Positions 49,768-58,341 of a stretch of 64,000 bases of DNA are shown one piece after another. The DNA is taken from contig JBEKMJ010000025.1 of NCBI GenBank assembly GCA_050008575.1, forward strand, positions 1 through 64,000. Reading direction: 5' to 3'. Position numbers and translations under genes: made by a program. Source of the stretch: Bog-159 sp050008575. Its GTDB lineage: Bacteria; Acidobacteriota; Terriglobia; Bryobacterales; Bryobacteraceae. The notes beneath the pieces were generated by a model that searched no databases, was not told the origin of the DNA, and worked only from the letters and a program-made list of their open reading frames with translations. Position 1 is the stretch's first letter, and the number at the start of each line of letters is the position of its first letter.

Positions 49768-50951
49768 ACGGGCGCAAGCTGCCACGCTTCACCGTCTGGC
49801 GCGCCGTGTTTGCGGTACTGATGGCGGCCGGCGCATACGCCACCTATTTGCGCGTGCGGTACGGGCTGGGCGGCGTTACCAACTTGAGCGACCAATTTCC
49901 GTGGGGAATCTGGATCGGCTTCGACATCCTGTGCGGAGTCGGCTTGGCGGCCGGCGGATTCACGCTGGTGGCGGTGGTTCACATCTTCAATATCGAGCGC
50001 TACAAACCCATCCTGCGCCCGGCCATCCTGACCGCGTTCCTGGGATACGTGCTGGTGGTGCTGGCGTTGCTGTTCGACCTTGGCCGTCCCGACCGCGTAT
50101 GGCATCCGCTGGTGATGTGGAATCCGCATTCGGTGATGTTCGAAGTGGCTTGGTGCGTGACGCTTTACACCACGGTGCTGGCGCTGGAATTCGCGCCCGC
50201 GGTTTTCGAGAAGTTGGGATGGCATAAGCCGCTCGACTGGCTCAAATTCGTCTCCGTGCCGCTGATGATCGTGGGAGTGATTCTGTCCACTCTGCATCAG
50301 TCTTCTCTGGGCAGTCTCTACCTGATCGTGCCGCATAAACTGTACGCGCTCTGGTACACGCCCTTCCTGCCGGTTTTCTTTTATTTGTCGGCCATCTGCG
50401 CGGGCCTGGCTATGACCATCTTCGAATCCTGGCACAGCAGCCGGGCGTTCGGACGGGATCTGGAACTGCCGCTGGCCGCGGGGCTGGCGCGCGTGCTGGC
50501 GGTGCTGTTGATGACTCTCCTTTTTGTGCGTTTCCTGGATCTGCAACAGCGCGGCGTGCTGGGGCTGCTGCTGCGGAACCGCACGGAAACGTGGCTGTTC
50601 GGGCTCGAAATCGCGCTGCTGGCCGTGCCCATGGCCCTGTTATTCCGGCGCCGGGTACGTTGGAACCCGGCGAAGCTGTACGGCTGCGCGGTGATGGTCA
50701 TTTTCGGTTTCATTGCCAATCGTCTGAATGTAAGCGTGACTGGAATGGAGGCCGGCTCCGGCACGCACTATGTTCCGCGCTGGACGGAGGTTGCGGTAAC
50801 TCTGGCGATCATCGCTTTGGGTTTTGCCGTTTTTCGCGCGATCGCTCAGTATTTTCCGGTTTTTGAGGAACATCACGCAAGCGGAGCGGGAAGCAGCCGC
50901 GGGCCGACCCGCGAAGCAGTCGATGAAGGCGTGCCCGCGGGAGTTGGCTAA
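49764..50951 (+). CDS. NrfD/HybB-type quinone-interacting membrane protein
   Basis: 395 residues, about nine to ten membrane segments. 'FPWGIWIGFDILCGVGLAAG' and 'WYTPFLPVFFYLSAICAGLA' are recognisable NrfD/HybB blocks. Such proteins exchange electrons between quinones and Fe-S subunits. The start is the ATG overlapping the upstream stop (ATGA); a longer frame from 49434 runs inside the Fe-S gene. With the Fe-S subunit it makes a minimal quinone:Fe-S module. The haem-containing kinase gene follows after 86 bp holding a hairpin (51005-51018). Confidence 0.93.
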   Translation: MNGRKLPRFTVWRAVFAVLMAAGAYATYLRVRYGLGGVTNLSDQFPWGIWIGFDILCGVGLAAGGFTLVAVVHIFNIERYKPILRPAILTAFLGYVLVVLALLFDLGRPDRVWHPLVMWNPHSVMFEVAWCVTLYTTVLALEFAPAVFEKLGWHKPLDWLKFVSVPLMIVGVILSTLHQSSLGSLYLIVPHKLYALWYTPFLPVFFYLSAICAGLAMTIFESWHSSRAFGRDLELPLAAGLARVLAVLLMTLLFVRFLDLQQRGVLGLLLRNRTETWLFGLEIALLAVPMALLFRRRVRWNPAKLYGCAVMVIFGFIANRLNVSVTGMEAGSGTHYVPRWTEVAVTLAIIALGFAVFRAIAQYFPVFEEHHASGAGSSRGPTREAVDEGVPAGVG

Positions 50952-51037
50952 GGACTACTGAGTGTGGGGCGCGCCGGCCAGAGCGGGTTCCGGAGAAGCC
51001 GCGCAGACCTGGAGGTCTGGCCACTTTTGGGAGGTTA

Positions 51038-52669
51038 ATGCATCTGCCGAATAGACTCCGCGTGGGGCTGGCCGCCAAGCTCGCCGTGTCTCTCATAGCG
51101 AGTACGGCGGCCTTGTTCGCTCTGTTCGGTTACTTTAACCTGCGCGAGCAGCGCGGTCACTCCGAGGAGATGGTGATGCAATCGGCAGAGCGCATTACCG
51201 ATGTGATCCAGCGCAGCACGCGTTATGAGATGCTGCGCAACGACCGCCAAGCGCTCTACAACGTCATCCAAGAGTTGGGCAGCGAGCCGGGTATCCGGCG
51301 CATCCGCATCTTCAATAAGGAAGGCCGCATCACCTTTTCCACCGACGCCGCGGAGGTCAACCGAGTGGTGGATAAGAGGGCGGAAGCGTGTTACGGATGC
51401 CACGCCCAAAGCGCGCCGTTGGTGAAGCTGAACCGTCCGGACCGCGCGCGCATATTCCCGGGGCAAGGAGAGCGCCTGCTGGGTGTGATCCGGCCCATCG
51501 AAAACGCGGCGGCCTGCGTGGGCTGCCATCCCGCTGGGCAGCGCGTGTTGGGAGTGATCGACGCGAACCTCTCGCTGGCCGCGGTGGACGCGCAAATCGC
51601 GCAGCACCGGGCGCACCTGATCCTGTTCATGGCCATCACGGTAGCCATGATCTGGGTGGTTAGCATGATCTTCGTGTGGGGCGTCGTTTACCGGCCGGTC
51701 AAGGAACTGACCGCGGGCACCCACCGGGTAGCGGATGGCGATTTGGACTACCGCCTGCCGGTGCGTTCTAACGACGAGCTCAGCGACCTGGCGGCATCCT
51801 TCAACAAGATGACGGCCGAGGTGGCCGGCGTGCATGCCGAGATCGAAGAGCGCGTCCAGCGCAAGACCGCCGAACTGGACCAGGCGCATCGCTCGCTGCT
51901 TTCCAGCGAGAAAATGGCCTCCATCGGCAAGCTGGCGGCCACGGTGGCGCACGAAGTGAACAACCCCCTGTTCGGAATTCTGACCTATGCCCGGCTGACG
52001 GTGAAGGAAGTAGAGAAGGGGCCCGCCGGATCGCAGCTGGAAATGGCGGAATACCTGCACATCATCGAGCGGGAAAGTAAGCGTTGCGGCGATATCATGC
52101 GCAATCTGCTGACGTTCGCGCGGCAGGCGCCCAGCCACCGCGAGCCCAACGATTTGAATACCCTGATTGGCCGCGCGCTGGTGCTGGTGCGGCACCAGGC
52201 GGAGCTGCTGGGAATCGACTTGCGCAGCCACTTGGGGGCGGATCTGCCTCCGGTGTCGTGCGATGCGGGGCAGATCCAGCAGGCGGTGCTGGTGCTGCTG
52301 GTGAACGCCACCGAAGCCATGCCGCACGGCGGCGTACTGGAAGTGGCCACGGAGTTGGATGGTGGCGCAGGCTTCAGCCTGTGTGGTGGAGTGCGCATCC
52401 GCGTACGCGACACGGGTCAGGGCATCCCGCCCGAGGTATTGTCGCAAATTTTCGATCCATTTTTCACGACGAAGGAGGACCAACAGCGCACCGGCCTGGG
52501 ATTGGCCGTGGCGCGGAGCATCGTTGAACAGCATGGCGGCGAGATCGCCGTGAAGTCTACGCCTGGCAAAGGCACCGAGTTTATGGTAGCCCTGCCGGCG
52601 GTCAGGCCGGACGCGATGGAAGCAGTCCTCGCGGACGTCAGCTTCACCGGATCCCGCGCGCCCCGATAA
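51038..52669 (+). CDS. Sensor histidine kinase with two periplasmic c-type haem motifs
   Basis: 543 residues, GGGAGG before the ATG. Membrane helices lie at about 11-33 and 193-216 and enclose a periplasmic domain with two CxxCH motifs, Cys118-Cys121-His122 ('CYGCH') and Cys160-Cys163-His164 ('CVGCH'), so it should bind two c-type haems. A HAMP domain (about 217-270), a coiled coil, a HisKA domain with His305 ('VAHEVNNPLFGIL') and an ATPase domain ('DTGQGIPPEVLSQIFDPFFT', 'TGLGLAVA') follow. It probably senses redox state or a haem ligand and phosphorylates the sigma-54 regulator next door. A palindromic repeat is inserted in frame at residues about 444-449. Confidence 0.95.
   Translation: MHLPNRLRVGLAAKLAVSLIASTAALFALFGYFNLREQRGHSEEMVMQSAERITDVIQRSTRYEMLRNDRQALYNVIQELGSEPGIRRIRIFNKEGRITFSTDAAEVNRVVDKRAEACYGCHAQSAPLVKLNRPDRARIFPGQGERLLGVIRPIENAAACVGCHPAGQRVLGVIDANLSLAAVDAQIAQHRAHLILFMAITVAMIWVVSMIFVWGVVYRPVKELTAGTHRVADGDLDYRLPVRSNDELSDLAASFNKMTAEVAGVHAEIEERVQRKTAELDQAHRSLLSSEKMASIGKLAATVAHEVNNPLFGILTYARLTVKEVEKGPAGSQLEMAEYLHIIERESKRCGDIMRNLLTFARQAPSHREPNDLNTLIGRALVLVRHQAELLGIDLRSHLGADLPPVSCDAGQIQQAVLVLLVNATEAMPHGGVLEVATELDGGAGFSLCGGVRIRVRDTGQGIPPEVLSQIFDPFFTTKEDQQRTGLGLAVARSIVEQHGGEIAVKSTPGKGTEFMVALPAVRPDAMEAVLADVSFTGSRAPR
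52368..52381. repeat. Palindromic repeat inside the kinase gene
   Basis: CAGGCT-TC-AGCCTG, part of the 14-bp core shared with 35327-35340 and 7185-7198. In frame it encodes 'AGFSLC' within the linker between two ATPase-domain strands, leaving the conserved boxes intact. Confidence 0.85.
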
Positions 52670-52696
52670 GCTTTGCCGCTCTGACACGGAGGAAAT

Positions 52697-54058
52697 ATGG
52701 TGACGGCAGTGGAAGAACCGGTAGAAACGAAAACCAAGGGCAAGATCCTGATCGTGGACGACGAGACGGTCGTGCGCGACTCGCTCGGGAAGTGGTTTTC
52801 CAGCGAAGGATATCAAGCCCGGCCCGTGGCCAGCGCGCGCGAGGCGCTGGAATCCATAACGAATACGGAATACGACGTCGCACTACTCGATATCAAAATG
52901 CCGGGCATGGACGGCATGGAGCTGCAAGCCCGGCTGAAAGAAGCCGACCCGGAGCTGACGGTCATTGTCATGACTGGTTATGCGTCGGTGGAAACGGCGG
53001 TGCAGGCGCTGAAACAAGGCGCCTATGACTATATCACCAAGCCTATCGATCCCGATGAGCTGTCACACCTGGTGGCGAACGCCCTGGAGCACCGTCGGGC
53101 GCGGCGCGAAGTGGTGCGCCTGCGCGAGAACCTGCAGGAGGTGTCGCCGTCGACGGAGCTGATCGGCAAGGCGCCTTCGATGAAGAAAGTGTGCGAACTC
53201 ATCGAAATGGTGGCGCCCACGGATGCCACCGTGCTGATCACCGGGGAAAGCGGGACGGGCAAGGAAGTGGTGGCGCGCGCCATCCACGCGGCCGGTCCGC
53301 GCCGCTATATGCCCATGGTGACCATTCACTGCGGTGCGCTCACCGAGACGCTGCTTGAAAGCGAATTGTTCGGGCACGAAAAAGGCGCGTTTACCGGCGC
53401 GCAATACCGCAAGAAGGGCAAGTTCGAAGTGGCCGACGGCGGCACTGTCTTTCTGGACGAGATCGGCGATATCAGCCTGAAGACCCAAACCGATCTGCTG
53501 CGCGTGCTGCAGGAAAAGGAGATCGTGCGGGTGGGCGGCAACCAGCCCATCAAGGTGGATTTCCGTTGCGTGGCCGCCACCAACAAGAACCTGGAAGATC
53601 TGGTGAAGGCGGGCACGTTCCGTCCCGACCTGTACTACCGGCTGCACATCTTCCGCATCGAACTGCCGCCCTTGCGCGACCGCCGCGAAGATATTCCGTT
53701 GCTGGTGGGGCACTTCCTGAACAAATTCTGCATGATGACCAGCCGGCCCGTGCCGCAGATCTCCGCGGAAGCGCTGCAGGTGCTGATGAATCACGAGTGG
53801 CCGGGGAATGTGCGCGAGCTGGAGAACGCCGTGGAGCGCGCCCTGGTGGTTTGCCGCGGCACGGAGATCAAGCCCGCGGATTTTTCGTTCCAGTTCCAAG
53901 GCGGCGCTCCCACCGGCCGCACGCTGGACGACGTGGAACGCGTGCATATCGAGCGCGTGCTGCGCGAGACGGATCATAACCTTTCCCGCGCGGCGCGCAT
54001 TCTGGATATCGATCGCACCACGCTGTACAACAAACTGAAGCGCTACGGCTTGAAGTAA
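52697..54058 (+). CDS. Sigma-54-dependent response regulator (NtrC class)
   Basis: 453 residues. Receiver domain with Asp65 ('VALLDIKMPGMDGMEL') and Lys115 ('YITKPIDPDE'), AAA+ domain about 153-380 with Walker A 'GESGTGKE' (183-190), the sigma-54 contact loop 'GAFTGA' (230-235) and 'VFLDEIGDISLKTQTDLLRV', and a Fis-type HTH at the end ('LSRAARILDIDRTTLYNKLK'). It activates sigma-54 promoters after phosphorylation by the haem kinase encoded 27 bp upstream. A matching -24/-12 element precedes the first gene of the cluster. Confidence 0.96.
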   Translation: MVTAVEEPVETKTKGKILIVDDETVVRDSLGKWFSSEGYQARPVASAREALESITNTEYDVALLDIKMPGMDGMELQARLKEADPELTVIVMTGYASVETAVQALKQGAYDYITKPIDPDELSHLVANALEHRRARREVVRLRENLQEVSPSTELIGKAPSMKKVCELIEMVAPTDATVLITGESGTGKEVVARAIHAAGPRRYMPMVTIHCGALTETLLESELFGHEKGAFTGAQYRKKGKFEVADGGTVFLDEIGDISLKTQTDLLRVLQEKEIVRVGGNQPIKVDFRCVAATNKNLEDLVKAGTFRPDLYYRLHIFRIELPPLRDRREDIPLLVGHFLNKFCMMTSRPVPQISAEALQVLMNHEWPGNVRELENAVERALVVCRGTEIKPADFSFQFQGGAPTGRTLDDVERVHIERVLRETDHNLSRAARILDIDRTTLYNKLKRYGLK

Positions 54059-54059
54059 C

Positions 54060-54647
54060 GTGATCCACTTGCTGGGCATCGAGGTCGCGGCGGACCTGCT
54101 GGCCGATCTGGCCGCGCAGTTGGCGCCTGTCTTCCGGATGGCATGCCACGTGCGGCCGGAGCGCCTGGATGTGGCTTTCGCGCGCGACGGCATGCGCAAT
54201 CAGCATTACTCGACCGCCATTCTGCAAGCCATGCAGCCCATCGCCGAGCCGGGCGCGCGGCTGCTGGCGGTGACCTCGGTGGACCTGTATGTTCCGGTGC
54301 TGACGTTCGTGTTCGGCGAGGCGCAATTGAGCGGCAGTTGCGCGGTGGTGTCGCTGCACCGCTTGCGCGAGGAGTTTTACGGCCTGCCCGCGCGCGAAGA
54401 ACTGATGCGGGAACGGCTGGTGAAGGAAGCCGTCCACGAGCTAGGCCACACGTTTGGACTGCGGCATTGCGACGACTGGCGCTGCGTGATGACGTCCAGC
54501 CACGGCGTGGAGCGGCTGGACGTGAAGGGCGCGGCATTTTGCTTCTTGTGCGGGCGGGTGGTGGCGGGGGGCCCGCACGCCGGCGTTGGTGTAGGCGGAA
54601 CGACGAAACCGGAACCACGGATGGACACAGATAAACACGGATCATAA
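54060..54647 (+). CDS. Archaemetzincin-like zinc metalloprotease
   Basis: 195 residues from a GTG one base after the regulator stop. The extended signature 'HELGHTFGLRHCDDWRCVM' is complete: His126, Glu127, His130 and His136 bind the catalytic zinc, and Cys137, Cys142, Cys161 and Cys164 ('CFLC') the structural zinc, exactly as in archaemetzincins (AmzA). It is cytoplasmic and needs no pro-peptide. Tight coupling with the sigma-54 regulator suggests joint expression, perhaps proteolysis linked to the redox response. The tail 'TTKPEPRMDTDKHGS' appears to be encoded by a dispersed repeat. Confidence 0.93.
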   Translation: MIHLLGIEVAADLLADLAAQLAPVFRMACHVRPERLDVAFARDGMRNQHYSTAILQAMQPIAEPGARLLAVTSVDLYVPVLTFVFGEAQLSGSCAVVSLHRLREEFYGLPAREELMRERLVKEAVHELGHTFGLRHCDDWRCVMTSSHGVERLDVKGAAFCFLCGRVVAGGPHAGVGVGGTTKPEPRMDTDKHGS

Positions 54648-55191
54648 CGCCTCTTCATTCTTTGCTCGACCCGTTTCTTAACGGTACGAACAAAATACAC
54701 GACGCCCTAAGGCCTCATGAACTCCCATGCTGGTAGTGGCCTCAATCTGGGTCCGCATTGCCATCAATCTGTTCTCGCCCAAGAGGTAACTGAAGTGGGG
54801 CCGGGCGGATCGATGTAAGTGTCGGCCATCCATATCTTTCTTGTAGTACCATCCGTTTCCCAGTTCTTTGGAATGGGGCCATGGCTAGTGGCTCGGCGGT
54901 GGGATCCTGCTTAACACTCAACGTTTCCGATTGCGGGCCTGCTTCGCTTGGCGCGGGCAGCGCTGCGGCCCTAACACCTTCGCCTGCCTGAAGTTCATAC
55001 AATTGAATGCGCTTCTCGGCGATCTCAATATCCAGCCGGTCACCGTCTCGGACCGGCCGGGCTCGTGTTAGTTAGCGCAGACCGGCCAACCCATCCCGCG
55101 GAACCGGCCCCGATTTTTCGTTCGACGCACAGTAGGCGATCTCGCATGGCTTCAGCGTAGAAACACTCGGCACGCTTCGTAATCGTCCATA
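54648..55191. other. Gene-free stretch
   Basis: 544 bp between the archaemetzincin and larC. The 5' end (54610-54645) has a sequence, CACGGATGGACACAGATAAA..., of the type found as dispersed repeats in many bacteria. A minus-strand frame through about 55065-54742 ('DIEIAEKRIQLYELQAGEGV') lacks a credible start codon and recognisable domain; it may be a gene remnant. Confidence 0.45.
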
Positions 55192-56361
55192 ATGAAAACA
55201 GTGCCCTTGCTCTGCTATCTGGACGCATTCTCCGGGATCAGCGGCGACATGCTGGTAGGCGCGCTGGCGGATGCCGGCGCGGCCCCGGCCGCCATCGTCG
55301 AGGCCCTCGCCTCGCTCGAAACCGGCGCGGTGCTCTCGTTCGAGCGCGTGCAGCGTTGTGGGATCGCGGCCACGAAGTTTCATGTGGCGATTCAAGAGAC
55401 GCACGCGCATCGGCACTTGGCGCACATTTTGAAAATGATCGAGAAGGCCTCCCTGCCGGAGCGCGCCAAACAGAACGCCTCGGCCGTGTTTCAGCGGCTC
55501 GGCGAAGCGGAAGCGGCTGTCCACCAGGTGCCCGTCGAACACGTGCATTTCCACGAGGTGGGAGCGGCCGATTCCATCGCGGACATCGTGGGTGCTTGCG
55601 TGGCGTTCGAACTATTGGGCGTGACATCGATCGTGTCCGCGCCGCTCAATGTGGGCAGCGGTACCGTATCGACTGCGCATGGATTGCTGCCCGTGCCCGC
55701 TCCCGCGACGGCGGCGTTGCTGCGCGGCAAGCCGGTCTATTCCGACGGGCCCGCGATGGAACTAACCACACCCACGGGCGCCGCGCTGGCGGTCACGCTG
55801 GCGCGCGGGTTCGGTGGGTTGCCGCCCTTGAGGATAGCGGCTACCGGCTACGGCGCAGGCGGCTACGATTTCCCCGACCGCGCGAATGTGCTGCGCGTGA
55901 TTCTCGGCGAAGAGACCGGCGCGGCCGAGGCCACCACCATTTCCGTGCTGGAGACCAACATCGACGATCTCAGCCCGCAGATTCTGGCCTATGCCATGGA
56001 TCGTCTGTTGGAGAAGGGCGCGCTGGATGTGACGCTGCAACCCATCCAAATGAAGAAGGGCCGTCCGGGCACGCTGCTGCGCGTGCTGGCGCGTCCGGAA
56101 GATCGCGAAACGCTGGTCGAAACGATCTTCGCCGAAACGTCCACGCTGGGCCTACGCACCTATACCGCCGAGCGCCGCGTGCAGGCGCGCCACTGGGTGG
56201 ATGTGGAGACGCCCCACGGCAAAGTGCGCATAAAGGTTTCGGTCGAGGGCGCCTATGCGCCGGAATATGAAGACTGCCGCCGCGTCGCACAGGAATCCGG
56301 CGTGCCCCTGAAGGATGTGATCGCGGAAGCCAACTTCGCTTACTTGAAGAATTCGAGATGA
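55192..56361 (+). CDS. larC: LarC, nickel-pincer cofactor biosynthesis protein
   Basis: 389 residues. LarC inserts nickel into the pincer nucleotide cofactor of lactate racemase-type enzymes (a CTP-dependent cyclometallase). Typical blocks are 'LDAFSGISGDMLVGALADAG', 'VHFHEVGAADSIADIVGACV', 'ELTTPTGAALAVTLARGFGG' and 'LETNIDDLSPQILAYAMDRL', with the ending 'APEYEDCRRVAQESGVPLKD'. It is one uninterrupted frame, unlike lactobacilli where two frames are joined by a programmed shift. No larB, larE or larA is nearby. The stop overlaps the metG start by 4 nt. Confidence 0.94.
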   Translation: MKTVPLLCYLDAFSGISGDMLVGALADAGAAPAAIVEALASLETGAVLSFERVQRCGIAATKFHVAIQETHAHRHLAHILKMIEKASLPERAKQNASAVFQRLGEAEAAVHQVPVEHVHFHEVGAADSIADIVGACVAFELLGVTSIVSAPLNVGSGTVSTAHGLLPVPAPATAALLRGKPVYSDGPAMELTTPTGAALAVTLARGFGGLPPLRIAATGYGAGGYDFPDRANVLRVILGEETGAAEATTISVLETNIDDLSPQILAYAMDRLLEKGALDVTLQPIQMKKGRPGTLLRVLARPEDRETLVETIFAETSTLGLRTYTAERRVQARHWVDVETPHGKVRIKVSVEGAYAPEYEDCRRVAQESGVPLKDVIAEANFAYLKNSR

Positions 56362-58292
56362 ACAAATACTACCTGACCACTCCGATTTACTACGTGAATG
56401 CCGCGCCGCATATCGGCCACGCGTATACGACTATCGTGGCCGATCTGATCAAACGGTTGAAGCGCATGCAAGGCTACGAGGCGGTTCTCACTACCGGCAG
56501 CGACGAGCACGGCGTCAACGTGGAGCGCGCCGCCCAACGCCAGGGCAAGACACCCAAGGAATTCTGCGACGTGATTTCGGCAGAGTTCCGGCGGCAATGG
56601 CAGATGCTGGGTTTGGAGATCGACCATTTCCAGCGCACCACCGACCCGAAACACGCTGTGGTAGTGAACGACCTGTTTAACCGCTGTCGCCAAAACGGCT
56701 ACATCTACAAGGGTTCGTACACGGGCCAGTATTGTATCTTCGACAATCTGTACGTCAACGAAGCCAAGCCGGGCGACCCCTGTCCGGATTGCGGCCGGCC
56801 TACGGAGACGGTTACGGAAGAGAACTTCTTCTTTAAGCTTTCCGAGTTTACTGAAAGATTGCTCGCGCTTTACGAATCGCAACCCGACTTCATTCAGCCC
56901 GAAACGCGGCGCAATGAAGTCCTGGCATTCGTGCGGCAAGGCCTTACCGATCTGTCGATTACCCGCTCAAACCTCAAGTGGGGCATTCCGGTGGATGGCG
57001 AAGCGCCGCACGTCTTCTATGTGTGGTTCGAAGCGCTGATTGCCTATAAGACGGCGGTCGAAGGCGAGGGCCGCTGGCCTGCCGACCTGCACCTGATCGG
57101 CAAGGAGATTCTGCGCTTTCACGCGGTGTTCTGGCCGGCGTTCCTGATGGCGGCGGGCTTCGCGTTGCCCAAGAAGATCTTTGCGCACGGCTGGCTGCTT
57201 TTCGAAGAAAGCAAAATGAGCAAGTCGCGCGGGAACATCGTGCGGTCGGAACCCATACAGAAGGTGATGGGGGCGGATGCGCTGCGCTATTTCCTGCTGC
57301 GCGAGGTGGTGTTCGGGCAGGACGGCAGCTTCAGCTACGATGCGTTGATTGGGCGGTACAACTCGGACTTGGCTAACGGCTTGGGCAATCTGGTCAGCCG
57401 CACACTGACAATGATAAAGCAATATCGGCAGGGCGTGATCCCGGAGGGCCTCGAACCCGCAATAGCGCCTTTGGCCAAGAACGCGATTGACAGTTTCCGC
57501 GAATGCTTCGAACGCTTCGAGTTTTCCAAGGGCCTCACATCCGCGTGGGGACTGGTGAGCTTTGTCGACAGGTACATAGTTGATCAGCAGCCGTGGCAGC
57601 TTGCACGGCAAACCGACGGCGAGTCGCGGGAGAAGCTCGATTACGTGCTCCACACCGCCGCTGAAGTGTTGCGTATTCTAGCCGTCCTCGTGGCGCCGGT
57701 TTTGCCCGAGTCAGCGGCGAAGATCTGGGCGCAACTCGGCATGGCCGAGCCGCTGGAATCCGTGCGGATCGACGCGCTCGCATGGGGACAGTTGCCGGCC
57801 GGACAGCAGATCGGCGAGGTCTCGGGCGTGTTTCCGCGCATCGAGGCCAAGGAAGCTATCGCCAAGATGCAGGAACTGGAAGTGGCCGTGACGGCTGAGC
57901 AGAATGCGATGCTGGGCAAGACGGCCAAGCCCGAGATGGCGGCCGGCGTTGCGCCGATCGCGGATCGCATCGCAATCGACGACTTCGCCAAGGTCGACAT
58001 GCGGGTCGGTCAAGTACTTTCCGCCGAGCCGGTCAAGGGGGCGGATAAGCTGTTGCACTTGAAGATCGATATTGGTGAAGGGCAGCCGCGCACGATCGTG
58101 GCGGGCATCGCGGAAGCTTATACGGCGCAGGAGTTGATCGGCCGCAAGGTCGTGATTGTCGCGAATCTGCAACCTCGCAAGTTGCGGGGTATCGAGTCGA
58201 ATGGGATGATCGTGGCTGGATCCATCGAGGGCGGCAAGCCGGTGCTGGCGGGATTTCTGGAGGAGGTTCCGGTGGGGGCCCGGTTAAAGTAG
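56358..58292 (+). CDS. metG: Methionyl-tRNA synthetase
   Basis: 644 residues with the class I motifs 'PHIGHAYTTIVADL' and 'KMSKSRGN', a zinc-knuckle region near residue 145 with Cys residues in 'YCIFDNLYVNEAKPGDPCPD', and a C-terminal EMAP/Trbp111-type tRNA-binding domain (about 540-644, 'KVDMRVGQVLSAEPVKGADK'). It charges tRNA-Met and initiator tRNA. The longer C-terminal form usually dimerises through this domain. Confidence 0.98.
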   Translation: MNKYYLTTPIYYVNAAPHIGHAYTTIVADLIKRLKRMQGYEAVLTTGSDEHGVNVERAAQRQGKTPKEFCDVISAEFRRQWQMLGLEIDHFQRTTDPKHAVVVNDLFNRCRQNGYIYKGSYTGQYCIFDNLYVNEAKPGDPCPDCGRPTETVTEENFFFKLSEFTERLLALYESQPDFIQPETRRNEVLAFVRQGLTDLSITRSNLKWGIPVDGEAPHVFYVWFEALIAYKTAVEGEGRWPADLHLIGKEILRFHAVFWPAFLMAAGFALPKKIFAHGWLLFEESKMSKSRGNIVRSEPIQKVMGADALRYFLLREVVFGQDGSFSYDALIGRYNSDLANGLGNLVSRTLTMIKQYRQGVIPEGLEPAIAPLAKNAIDSFRECFERFEFSKGLTSAWGLVSFVDRYIVDQQPWQLARQTDGESREKLDYVLHTAAEVLRILAVLVAPVLPESAAKIWAQLGMAEPLESVRIDALAWGQLPAGQQIGEVSGVFPRIEAKEAIAKMQELEVAVTAEQNAMLGKTAKPEMAAGVAPIADRIAIDDFAKVDMRVGQVLSAEPVKGADKLLHLKIDIGEGQPRTIVAGIAEAYTAQELIGRKVVIVANLQPRKLRGIESNGMIVAGSIEGGKPVLAGFLEEVPVGARLK

Positions 58293-58294
58293 GT

Positions 58295-58330
58295 GGCGGC
58301 CTATGAGGCCGCCGCAGGCTACGAGCCTGC
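58295..58330. repeat. Double-hairpin repeat between metG and tatD
   Basis: GGCGGCCT-ATG-AGGCCGCC followed by GCAGGCT-ACG-AGCCTGC, both perfect. It is the inverse arrangement of the repeat at 32442-32484. It would fold in the metG-tatD transcript. Confidence 0.9.
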
Positions 58331-58341
58331 CCCACGGTTCT

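Noticed and set aside
51035..52816. 593-codon minus-strand frame
   Set aside because: Antisense to the haem-kinase gene; His/Gln/Arg-rich shadow without motifs.
54742..55002. 86-codon minus-strand frame as a gene
   Set aside because: It starts at TTG in the middle of an open stretch, has no domain and no ribosome site; possibly a remnant but not supportable.
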